From Bacteroidales bacterium (GTDB lineage: Bacteria > Bacteroidota > Bacteroidia > Bacteroidales > WCHB1-69), in NCBI GenBank assembly GCA_017395245.1, contig JAFPVR010000076.1, positions 1-32,685 of the forward strand: 32,685 nucleotides of DNA. The letters are read 5' to 3'. This document shows positions 1-6,687 of the stretch, one piece after another. Position 1 is the stretch's first letter, and every line of letters begins with the position of its first letter. Position numbers and translations under genes: made by a program. The notes under the pieces were generated by a model. The model had not been told where the DNA came from. It did no database searches and saw only the letters and a list, made by a program, of their open reading frames with translations.

Positions 1-246
1 ATATCTGCCGACTAAAAATTTGTAGTATTCATATCCGACATAGAGTCCAAACTCCCACGTTTGACATTCCCACTGATGATGAAACCTGTTGAACCATTTT
101 TCCACATCAATATGGAAGGGGTTCGGGTTGAAAAAGAGTTCCTGTCCCAAAACAATCTGACTGTTCCGATGATAGACAATGGTTTTGTCGATCAAATGCG
201 GACAGGCATAATCATAATAGTCGCGATGTGAATCTTCAATTTGCAT
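1..246 (-). CDS. Hypothetical protein, C-terminus off the window
   Basis: An open frame runs from an ATG at 246 leftward to the window edge without a stop (82 codons seen). The protein starts MQIEDSHRDYYDYACPHLID and is rich in aromatic residues and histidine, with no signal peptide or membrane helix. I do not recognise the family. Support comes from the uninterrupted frame, natural-looking composition, and a Bacteroidetes -7 element about 57 nt upstream of the ATG. It is AT-rich like the neighbouring accessory genes. Its function is unknown. Confidence 0.6.
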   Translation of the reverse strand, partial: MQIEDSHRDYYDYACPHLIDKTIVYHRNSQIVLGQELFFNPNPFHIDVEKWFNRFHHQWECQTWEFGLYVGYEYYKFLVGRY

Positions 247-302
247 ACGTAATAATAATTATTCTCTCTTGTCATATTATCTCTCTAATAGCTATGACCT
301 CG

Positions 303-310
303 CAAAAATA
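303..310 (-). promoter_or_regulatory. Bacteroidetes -7 element (TATTTTTG) for the partial gene
   Basis: On the minus strand this reads TATTTTTG followed by CG, matching TAnnTTTG, and faces the ATG at 246. No convincing -33 TTG is visible. The rest of 247-714 holds no gene I can support, only this promoter and two hairpins. Confidence 0.5.
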
Positions 311-494
311 CATTTTTTCTCATACTGGCACGGTACGATATTTGTCATCCATTTTTTTGTTAGAACACACGCTTTTGGAGTCCAAAAAATGCATATTTTT
401 GCCGCAAATTTTTGCTACAAAATTTTGCGTTCTTTGAGAAACCACAAAAAATGCACCGCTCCCCCCCTATCGTAAAGGGTGCATCAAAAACACT

Positions 495-519
495 GATAAC
501 TGATTGAAAATCAGTTATT
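495..519. repeat. Perfect 10-bp inverted repeat, 3-nt loop
   Basis: ATAACTGATT and AATCAGTTAT are separated by GAA (496-518), and the flanking 495/519 pair could extend the stem as G-U. It lies between the partial gene and the immunity gene. It lacks a clear T-tract, so it may be a terminator-like hairpin or a protein-binding palindrome. Confidence 0.5.
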
Positions 520-613
520 TATATTGCTTTGTGCTGAGACAGAAATGAGACAAAATGTGGTTTTTCTTGGTAGATTTGATAAACACAAGTTGTTAAAAAT
601 CAGTATATTATAG

Positions 614-662
614 ACAACTCGGTCCTCGAACCAAAAACAAGTTGGTTCGAGGACCGAGTTGT
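614..662. repeat. Long perfect inverted repeat, 21-bp stem, 7-nt loop
   Basis: Arms at 614-634 and 642-662 are exact reverse complements around the loop AAACAAG. The right arm contains GGTTCGAGGACC. No T-tract follows on either strand. It sits 53 bases beyond the 3' end of the Imm11-like gene, where it would strongly stop or protect a minus-strand transcript. A recombination or attachment site is another possibility that I cannot test. Confidence 0.6.
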
Positions 663-714
663 AGTGTGTCATCGCGTTGACACAAGCACTTCCTACCAAA
701 AGTCCTTTGCTATC

Positions 715-1368
715 TCAGAGAAAATTCGTCGCCAATCCCATTTTAACTCCGGTTATGCCAGCCTCTTCTATGGCATTCTTCAATCGTTCTGATATATAAC
801 AATTACAATCTAAAGGGAAAAGGTTAAACAAGTCTAATTCGTGGTCAAAAGATTCTGACAAGGCTATTTGATCAAGATGGTAGTCCATTTTGGCTTCCTT
901 ATCCAAACTCATAAGATATTTGTACTCTTCAAAATTTTGAAGAGTTATTGGCTTGCGGGTATTATTGTTTAGCCATTCGGTACTATAAAAAGTGGATTTC
1001 TGATAATCAACCAATTCTGGCAGACGCAAGTCCGAATTATGAAAGAAATAATAATTGTATGTGGTCTTTTTACGTCCAAATACGATAGATTCAATGAACT
1101 GATGTCCCATTAAATGGTGCCTTTCTAACAAATCCTTGAATTTTGGAGAAACTAAAAAATTGTTGTAACCTGAAAGTCCAAAACAATAGAGAGAGTCTGC
1201 TAATTTTGCATTTCTCTCTAATTCGAATTTTTGAATATTTGGAGAGGAAAACAATCGCCAAGGGGTTCTTAAAATTCTCATTTGAAGTGGGGTCCAGCAA
1301 GAAACTTGGGTTTCCCTAACTTTCCCAATTACATTTAAATCTATTGATTGCGACAACTTGTAATACAT
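715..1368 (-). CDS. Imm11-family (DUF1629-like) immunity protein
   Basis: The protein is 217 aa from the ATG at 1368; a TTG at 1383 in the same frame is a poorer start. It opens MYYKLSQSIDLNVIG, has a middle with LVSPKFKDLLERHHLMGHQF, then YYFFHNSDLRLPELVDY, and ends with ISERLKNAIEEAGITGVKMG. That order (strand-rich start, 'lvS.kfk.ll..h...g.QF', 'iserlk.ai..agitG') resembles the Imm11/DUF1629 immunity proteins of polymorphic toxin systems, which bind and neutralise a cognate toxin in the cytoplasm. There is no signal peptide. Upstream, 15 nt away and on the same strand, is a broken ORF that may be the remnant of the toxin's C-terminus, the usual toxin-then-immunity order. AT-rich composition suggests transfer. 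Family call is by eye and moderately sure. Confidence 0.6.
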   Translation of the reverse strand: MYYKLSQSIDLNVIGKVRETQVSCWTPLQMRILRTPWRLFSSPNIQKFELERNAKLADSLYCFGLSGYNNFLVSPKFKDLLERHHLMGHQFIESIVFGRKKTTYNYYFFHNSDLRLPELVDYQKSTFYSTEWLNNNTRKPITLQNFEEYKYLMSLDKEAKMDYHLDQIALSESFDHELDLFNLFPLDCNCYISERLKNAIEEAGITGVKMGLATNFL

Positions 1369-1383
1369 AATAATAGGCGACAA

Positions 1384-1635
1384 TTATTTGACAAACTTGA
1401 CAATACAGTCAATGCAAATGGCCCGTGAGGTGACTTCATCGATGAACACGTTGGCGGGGTGCATGTCCTATTTCCCAGCTGTTTGGGACATTCTGGCCGC
1501 TTCCAGCATGGCCACCTGCTGTAAGGCTTCCTGTAGCGTAGCTCGCGACGACGGACGCCCCAATAAGAGCCGAGCCTGCCTTGCAGAGTCCTGAATGCTC
1601 TTGTTGATTAAATCGAGGAAGGTCTGTTTATCCAT
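1384..1635 (-). pseudogene. Broken small ORF with in-frame TAG; possible toxin C-terminal remnant
   Basis: From ATG 1635 the frame reads MDKQTFLDLINKSIQDSARQ, continues to QQVAMLEAARMSQTAGK, and meets TAG at 1468-1470. The same frame then continues DMHPANVFIDEVTSRAIC, IDCIVKFVK and stops at TAA 1384-1386. The continuation looks like real protein ('HPANVFID...CIDCIVKF' is reminiscent of the end of kinase-like domains in polyvalent or polymorphic toxin proteins). The immunity-like gene starts 15 nt later. I infer that this is a decayed or truncated upstream partner. Other genes in the window use TAG as a normal stop, so a recoded TAG is unlikely. An intact 55-aa small protein ending at the TAG is the alternative. 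Confidence 0.45.
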
Positions 1636-1726
1636 TTTCTATATCGTTTACGAGTTAATCAATAAATTGAAGTGATGACGCTGTGAAGCCCCCATTCTCA
1701 ATTGTTTGTTGTAAACCTATTGATGG

Positions 1727-2139
1727 TTAATCCAAATATCCATCGTTTCGGATCTGGTTTTCTACTGCGTCAAGAAAAGATATCGCAGTTGGCACTAACG
1801 GCGTAATATCCGCTTCTGTGACCACTTTCCAGTCATTCATAATCACCCGTTTGTCTCAACTCGAACAATTGGCTGTAAAACTTCCCCAAATCTGAATCAA
1901 TAAGGCCTGTCTTGATGAAATGTAGTCCGAAAAGGCCTATCGCCCCACCGTGAGTGTGAGCATTCAGACCGTTTTTTAAGCAGCAATGCTGATACCATAT
2001 AATAACAAGCATAATACATCCTGTTGGCAGCAGCATACCAATAGCCACCTTCAATGATACCTTTCGTCTCGTCCCATGTTTCGCGTGAGCGTCTGATTCT
2101 ATTCAAAACCAGTGCTTTTGTTTCCTCGTTTGTCAGCAT
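1727..2139 (-). pseudogene. HEPN-domain toxin of an MNT/HEPN pair, two frameshifts
   Basis: Read across frames from ATG 2139, the gene encodes MLTNEETKALVLNRIRRSRE, then AAANRMYYACYYMVSALLLK, NGLNAHTHGGAIGLFGLHF, FELRQTGDY, and NDWKVVTEADITPLVPTAIS before TAA at 1727-1729. This is the pattern of minimal HEPN proteins (NRxYYAxYY helix, 'HGG...LFG.HFIKTG', 'LRQTGDYxDW'), RNase-like toxins or AMPylation targets paired with MNT. Frame is lost first in an A6 run on the minus strand (1972-1977; one A too many) and again near 1833-1843 (one base missing). The gene overlaps the end of the MNT gene by 7 bp, as is usual. Either a real pseudogene or assembly errors. Confidence 0.75.
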
Positions 2140-2456
2140 AGTACAACTCCTTCCCTGTTGATGTTTTCAAAAAAGGGTGAGCCTTTCCGCATCGCCCATT
2201 CGTCATACGTGTAAACCTTCGGGCTGAAGTAAGTACCATACTCCCAACCTAATTGAACAAACGGATAGGCGTACATGCCAAATACATCGGCACTTTGATA
2301 GTTGTTCCCGAGCAATATCAGCAAATCCCAGTCCGATTCCGCGTGGGCATCTTTACGTGCCTGCGAGCCAAACAGGATAAGTTGTGCGTCCTTTGGAAGA
2401 ACTTTCATCCCCAACGCCTTAATGGAGTTCAATATATTCTCTCTTGTTGTATTCAT
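2133..2456 (-). CDS. MNT-type nucleotidyltransferase antitoxin
   Basis: The 107-aa protein from ATG 2454-2456 carries the minimal nucleotidyltransferase signature LILFGSQARKDAHAESDWDL: GSxAR followed by the SDxDL metal-binding aspartates. In MNT/HEPN systems this protein neutralises the HEPN toxin, in characterised cases by AMPylating it. The frame is open further upstream, but the -7 element at 2478-2485 makes 2456 the only sensible start. The gene is intact whereas its HEPN partner is frameshifted, so the pair is probably inactive as a toxin system. Confidence 0.85.
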   Translation of the reverse strand: MNTTRENILNSIKALGMKVLPKDAQLILFGSQARKDAHAESDWDLLILLGNNYQSADVFGMYAYPFVQLGWEYGTYFSPKVYTYDEWAMRKGSPFFENINREGVVLC

Positions 2457-2477
2457 AACAACCGTTTTTTCACACCG

Positions 2478-2485
2478 CAAAAATA
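2478..2485 (-). promoter_or_regulatory. -7 element (TATTTTTG) of the MNT/HEPN operon
   Basis: Minus-strand TATTTTTGC lies 21 nt before the ATG at 2456. No clear -33 element. Confidence 0.55.
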
Positions 2486-2523
2486 CATTTTTTTCAACTT
2501 TCTGCGTCATTTCTGCGAGTATC

Positions 2524-2555
2524 AAAAAAAGGCACCCCAAACGGAGTGCCTTTTT
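2524..2555 (-). terminator. Rho-independent terminator of gdhA
   Basis: On the minus strand the stem GGCACTCC/GGGGTGCC with loop GTTT is flanked by an A-tract and followed by a run of seven T. It lies 23 nt after the gdhA stop codon. The A- and T-tracts on both sides could let it act in both directions. Confidence 0.85.
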
Positions 2556-2577
2556 CTCTAAGCAAACAAACTTACGA

Positions 2578-3921
2578 TTAGTAAGCGATGCCTTGGGCAA
2601 TCATGGCGTCAGCAACTTTGATGAAGCCGGCGATGTTGGCGCCCTTCACATAGTTGATGTAACCATTGGCCTCAGTACCATACTTCACGCAGTTGTCGTG
2701 GATGCTGTTCATGATGCCATGCAGTTTAGCATCGACCTCAGCAGCGGTCCAGCCCAGGTGAGCGGCGTTCTGGGTCATTTCGAGACCAGAAGTAGCAACA
2801 CCACCAGCGTTAGCGGCTTTACCAGGAGCGAAGGAGATACCAGCCTTTTGCAGCTCGGCAACAGCCTCTGCCGTGCAACCCATGTTGGAGACCTCGACAA
2901 CGTATTTCACGTTGTTGGCGATCAAAGCCTTGGCATCGTCGCCGTTGAGCTCGTTCTGGATAGCGCAGGTCATCGCGATTTCGCAAGGAACTTCCCAAAC
3001 TTTCTTGCCAGGGATGAACTTCGCGGAGGCGAACTTCTCTGCGAACGGAGCGACCACGTTGTTACGGGTAGCGTTCAGTTCGTCCATGTAAGCGATCTTC
3101 TCAGGAGTGCTGATGCCTTCCTCATCGATGATGTAGCCATCAGGACCGGAGATAGCGACCAGGTTGGCGCCCAGTTCAGCGAGTTTGAGAGCGGTACCCC
3201 AAGCCACGTTACCGAAACCGGAGATGATACAGCGTTTGCCCTTGAGGGTGTCCTTCTTAGCGGCCAGCATGCCTTCCAAGAAATAGACAGCGCCGAAACC
3301 GGTAGCCTCGGGACGGATCAGAGAACCACCCCACTCAAGACCCTTGCCGGTGAGCACGCCGACGTGTTCGCCACGGAGTCTCTTGTACTGACCGTACATG
3401 AAGCCGATCTCACGACCGCCAACGCCGATGTCACCAGCGGGAACGTCGGTGTCGGGTCCGATGTATTTCTGCAGCTCAGTCATGAAGGACTGGCAGAAAC
3501 GCATCACTTCACCCTCGGATTTGCCCTTAGGATCGAAATCGGAACCGCCCTTACCGCCGCCCATAGGCAGAGTGGTCAGGGAGTTTTTGAAGGTCTGCTC
3601 GAAAGCAAGGAACTTCATGGTGTCTTCCGTCACGGTCGGGTGGAAACGCAAACCGCCCTTGTACGGACCGATAGCCATGTTGTGCTGCACACGGTAGCCT
3701 CTGTTCACCTGGATTTCACCCTTGTCGTCAACCCAAGTCACTTTGAACTTGACGATTCTTTCGGGTTCGAGCAAACGCTCCACGATCTTGTAGTGATCGT
3801 ATTTGGGGTGTTCGTTCACGAAGTCGCAGATGGTTTCGAGGACTTCTCTAACAGCCTGGTTGTACAAAGGTTGGCCAGGATTTCTTTCTTCAGTTTGTTT
3901 GATTAATTTTTGAAGATCCAT
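2578..3921 (-). CDS. gdhA: Glutamate dehydrogenase, NADP-type
   Basis: The 447-aa protein matches hexameric bacterial glutamate dehydrogenases in length and motifs. The substrate region has YKGGLRFHP (residues 87-95) with the binding lysine, PMGGGKGGSDFD (119-130) with catalytic Lys124, and PAGDIGVGGREIGF (161-174) with catalytic Asp164. A Rossmann domain follows with ISGFGNVAWGTALKL near 230-245. It converts 2-oxoglutarate and ammonium to glutamate, the main ammonium-assimilating step in many Bacteroidales. NADP rather than NAD preference is inferred from overall resemblance, not from a decisive residue. It is a single-gene unit with its own -7 element (3971-3978) and terminator. Confidence 0.97.
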   Translation of the reverse strand: MDLQKLIKQTEERNPGQPLYNQAVREVLETICDFVNEHPKYDHYKIVERLLEPERIVKFKVTWVDDKGEIQVNRGYRVQHNMAIGPYKGGLRFHPTVTEDTMKFLAFEQTFKNSLTTLPMGGGKGGSDFDPKGKSEGEVMRFCQSFMTELQKYIGPDTDVPAGDIGVGGREIGFMYGQYKRLRGEHVGVLTGKGLEWGGSLIRPEATGFGAVYFLEGMLAAKKDTLKGKRCIISGFGNVAWGTALKLAELGANLVAISGPDGYIIDEEGISTPEKIAYMDELNATRNNVVAPFAEKFASAKFIPGKKVWEVPCEIAMTCAIQNELNGDDAKALIANNVKYVVEVSNMGCTAEAVAELQKAGISFAPGKAANAGGVATSGLEMTQNAAHLGWTAAEVDAKLHGIMNSIHDNCVKYGTEANGYINYVKGANIAGFIKVADAMIAQGIAY

Positions 3922-3970
3922 ACTATTTATTAATTTAAGTTGGTGTTTTTTTGAATTGGAAATTCGGGTG

Positions 3971-3978
3971 CAAAAGTA
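3971..3978 (-). promoter_or_regulatory. gdhA -7 element (TACTTTTG)
   Basis: Minus-strand TACTTTTGC lies about 50 nt before the gdhA ATG, embedded in an AT-rich stretch. It is divergent from the promoter of the 4134 operon. Confidence 0.6.
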
Positions 3979-4082
3979 TAAAATTTATGTGACATTCTTC
4001 ACCGAAAAAAAAATATATTTTTCAATCGGAATTTTTCCTCAAAAAAAAAGAGACAATCGGCTCCACACATCTTAAACTTTAG

Positions 4083-4090
4083 TATCTTTG
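4083..4090 (+). promoter_or_regulatory. -7 element (TATCTTTG) of the 4134-6661 operon
   Basis: TATCTTTGC lies 43 nt before the ATG at 4134 and matches TAnnTTTG. No TTG at the expected -33 spacing was found. Confidence 0.65.
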
Positions 4091-4133
4091 CACCGTCGAA
4101 AAAAACGTAAACAAACTTTCAAAAATCATCATT

Positions 4134-4721
4134 ATGTTCGAAAACTTGCAAAATTCCTTCAACGGATTATTCGGTAAGATTGCGCCCGGAATGTGCCGTC
4201 TCACCATGGAAGGCGACATCGCCGTCAAATGCAGCAACGGTTACAAAACCTACAACGTGGACAAGGGCACCCTCACCAATGTCACCAACTTCTGCTTCAA
4301 CGTGGGCGACGAGACCTTCTTCGTCATTCCCACCAGCAAAGTGGAGGTTGGCGACATCATCCTGGTCGGTGGCAAACCCAAATGCGTCACCGAGGTCAAC
4401 AAAAAGGTCATCACCGTGATTGACTACGAGAACAGCGAAATCCGCCAAGTGGTCCCTGAACGCCATGTCTTCATGGGCAGCACCTACTTCTACGGCAAAA
4501 TCGTCTCCATGTTCGGCACCTCCCTCAAGTCGGGCAAAGGCACCGAAAACATCATGAAAATGATGATGCTCAGCCAGATGATGGGCAACGGTAACAACGG
4601 CAACAACTTCGGCCAACTGATGGCCATGCAAATGTTCATGGGCAAGGAGAACAACCCCTTCGAGGGCATGTTCAATTTCAGTCTTGGAGAAGATGAGGAT
4701 GACAACAACAACAACAAATAA
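4134..4721 (+). CDS. Uncharacterised beta-rich protein with Met/Asn-rich tail, first gene of VWA/PurA-like operon
   Basis: A 195-aa soluble protein with no signal peptide. Residues 1-130 look like short beta strands (MEGDIAVKCSNGYKTYNV, KVEVGDIILVGGKPKCVTEV, KKVITVIDYENSEIRQVVPE), perhaps a small barrel. Residues 140-175 are a Met-rich segment (MKMMMLSQMMGNGNNGNN, MAMQMFMG), and the end is acidic and Asn-rich (GEDEDDNNNNK). I do not recognise the family. Its stop lies 8 nt before the ATG of the VWA gene, so the two are almost surely cotranscribed. Met/Asn-rich low complexity could serve assembly or membrane contact, but that is a guess. Confidence 0.85.
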   Translation: MFENLQNSFNGLFGKIAPGMCRLTMEGDIAVKCSNGYKTYNVDKGTLTNVTNFCFNVGDETFFVIPTSKVEVGDIILVGGKPKCVTEVNKKVITVIDYENSEIRQVVPERHVFMGSTYFYGKIVSMFGTSLKSGKGTENIMKMMMLSQMMGNGNNGNNFGQLMAMQMFMGKENNPFEGMFNFSLGEDEDDNNNNK

Positions 4722-4729
4722 TCACGACT

Positions 4730-5593
4730 ATGGGATCCGGAACATTTACACCCAAAAGCTTCGCTAACTACTCTCGCAGTGCCGGGAGAGTGTACCACGC
4801 CGACACCGGCCGAGTGAGCGGCCAGACTTTCAAGACCTCCAGGCTCGACCCATCCCTCGACCCGCGTAAATTCACCGTCAGGGAGTGCGCCAACACCGAG
4901 GAACACCCCAACACCATCCCCGTGATCTTAGCCCTCGACGTGACCGGCTCCATGGGCGAGGCCTGCCGAGAGACCGCCGAGGCACTCGGTGTCATCATCA
5001 CCAACCTCTACAAGAAGTTTCAGGACATCGAATTCTGCGTGATGGGCGTGGGCGACTTCGCCTATGATGACGCGCCTATGCAGATGAGCCAGTTCGAATC
5101 GGACGTGCGCATCGCCGAAGCTCTCGACAAAATCTGGCTGGAGCACGGCGGCGGCGGCAACGGCTACGAAAGCTACACAGCCGCATGGTATATGGGCCTG
5201 TACCGCACAAAGCTCGACTGCTACGACCAACAGGGACGCAAGGGCATCATCATCACTATGGGTGACGAACCCCTCAACCCCTACATCCCCAGACAAGAAC
5301 TGTACGCGAAGGCGAACTCCTCTGAGCAGAGCGATGTCGAGACCCCGATTCTCTTCAAAGAAGCCTCCAAGAAATTCGACATCTTCCACATCGCCGTCGA
5401 CAGTCCTAAAGACTGCTATGACCGCTATGCGAAAGACATCGAGAGCAGCTTCGGACAGATTCTCGGCTCACGGCTGAAAATCGCTACCATCCAGCAGCTA
5501 GCCGGCACTATCGAAGACTGCATCGCCGAATCGGTGCAGGGTGCACCTTCCTCCAGTAACTTTGTGAACGAGAATGGCGAAATCAGCTGGTAA
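4730..5593 (+). CDS. VWA-domain protein with modified MIDAS
   Basis: A 287-aa cytoplasmic protein. After an N-terminal stretch of about 60 residues comes a von Willebrand A fold: VILALDVTGSMGEACRETAE with Asp70, Thr72 and Ser74 forming a DxTxS version of the MIDAS metal site, then GVGDFAYDDAP and IIITMGDEPLNP as the later metal-site strands. A Gly-rich HGGGGNGYESYTAAWYMGLY follows the second strand and contains a possible nucleotide-exposed loop. VWA proteins usually bind partner proteins through the metal. It sits between the unknown beta-rich gene (8 nt) and the PurA-like gene (3 nt), so a complex of the three products is a reasonable inference. No MoxR-type ATPase is present nearby. Confidence 0.88.
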   Translation: MGSGTFTPKSFANYSRSAGRVYHADTGRVSGQTFKTSRLDPSLDPRKFTVRECANTEEHPNTIPVILALDVTGSMGEACRETAEALGVIITNLYKKFQDIEFCVMGVGDFAYDDAPMQMSQFESDVRIAEALDKIWLEHGGGGNGYESYTAAWYMGLYRTKLDCYDQQGRKGIIITMGDEPLNPYIPRQELYAKANSSEQSDVETPILFKEASKKFDIFHIAVDSPKDCYDRYAKDIESSFGQILGSRLKIATIQQLAGTIEDCIAESVQGAPSSSNFVNENGEISW

Positions 5594-5596
5594 GCC

Positions 5597-6661
5597 ATGA
5601 GGGCACGGATTGTCATCGGGGCCAACTACGGCGACGAAGGGAAGGGCACGGTAACCGCCACTTACGCCAAACGCTCCGGCAACGTCCTCAACGTCTTGAC
5701 CAACGGCGGCGCCCAGCGCGGCCACTCCATTCTCACCCCTGACGGTAGCGTCACTTTCCAACATTTCGGCTCCGGAACCCTTCACGGAGCCGATACTTTT
5801 TTGTCCCGCTTCTTCATCCTCAACCCGATGCAGTTCGTAAAGGAGTACGACACGCTCCTCGTGAAGCCGAAACGGGTTTTCCGGGACCGACTGTGCCGCT
5901 GGTCGACCCCTTACGATGCCATGGCAAACCTTATTGAGGAACATCTGCGCAAACGGCACTGCTCGTGCGGCATGGGCATCTGGAACACCGTGCGACGCTA
6001 TCAGGAGACCGCCACCGTCCTTTTCGACGACTTTGTGGGCGCCCCTGCTGTCGCCCTATCCTACCTTGCAAACGTCAAGAAATACTACGAACGGCGGTTG
6101 AGCATCCCCGCCGACTGGCGCGACATCTGGCACGCGCCGGGCATCGTCACGCACTTCCTCGAAGACTGCCAACGCATGGCCGAGCTGACCACCGTGTGCG
6201 AATTGACCTCGCTGGTGTACGACGACCTGATCTTCGAAAACGGGCAGGGTCTGCTGCTGTGCGACACCGGGCGCGACACCGCCGACACCACCCCGTCGAG
6301 GACCGGCATTCACGACGCCTTGGAATTGCTGCGCCCGATGACCGGTATCGACCAAATTACAGCACATTACGTGACACGGCCTTACCTGACCCGGCATGGC
6401 GACGGATGGCTTGAAGGCGAAAAGCGGAGAAATGATATCGCCGCATCCATCCGGGAAGACAGGACAAACCATTACAATGAAAACCAAGGAGAGTTCCGCT
6501 TCGGTGAACTCGACATCCAACAGTTATACAGCAGAGTCTCCGCTGATGCCGGTGACGTTCCGTTCGAGCTGGAGGTCACCCACTGCGACGAAATGGACCG
6601 CGTACAAGAATTCAAACGGGCTTTCGCAAACGTGAACATTTACGAAAGCCCGCTCGTGTAA
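5597..6661 (+). CDS. Shortened adenylosuccinate synthetase-like (PurA-fold) enzyme
   Basis: The 354-aa protein keeps most of the adenylosuccinate synthetase architecture but is about 75 residues shorter than usual PurA. Visible motifs in order: IGANYGDEGKG (7-17; Asp13 and the P-loop-like GDEGKG), TNGGAQRGHSI (35-45; His43 in place of the catalytic His of GHT), CGMGIWNTVRRY (nucleotide loop), LIFENGQGLLLCDTG followed by TTPSRTG, and HYVTRPYLTRHGDGWL. The region that in PurA carries the arginine-rich aspartate/IMP site is replaced by NENQGEFRFGELD. So GTP-dependent phosphoryl activation chemistry looks preserved while the acceptor or amine donor may differ. It resembles PurZ-like paralogues only in being a divergent PurA. 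Third gene of a tight operon with a VWA protein. Confidence 0.85.
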   Translation: MRARIVIGANYGDEGKGTVTATYAKRSGNVLNVLTNGGAQRGHSILTPDGSVTFQHFGSGTLHGADTFLSRFFILNPMQFVKEYDTLLVKPKRVFRDRLCRWSTPYDAMANLIEEHLRKRHCSCGMGIWNTVRRYQETATVLFDDFVGAPAVALSYLANVKKYYERRLSIPADWRDIWHAPGIVTHFLEDCQRMAELTTVCELTSLVYDDLIFENGQGLLLCDTGRDTADTTPSRTGIHDALELLRPMTGIDQITAHYVTRPYLTRHGDGWLEGEKRRNDIAASIREDRTNHYNENQGEFRFGELDIQQLYSRVSADAGDVPFELEVTHCDEMDRVQEFKRAFANVNIYESPLV

Positions 6662-6687
6662 TCCAATCACAAATCATTAATCACAAA
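6662..6687. repeat. Heptamer repeats between convergent stop codons
   Basis: Between the stop of the PurA-like gene and the stop of the TlpA-like gene lie TCACAAA, TCATTAA, TCACAAA at a 7-bp period. The same TCACAAA unit recurs at 21741-21775. Confidence 0.55.

Noticed and set aside
1384-1635. TAG recoded as an amino acid
   Set aside because: pyrF, nadA and the response regulator in this window end with TAG in the normal way, so stop reassignment is not supported.
2302-3906. Very long plus-strand frame opposite gdhA
   Set aside because: It is an antisense shadow of gdhA and the MNT gene; gdhA motifs and codon use are unmistakable on the minus strand.
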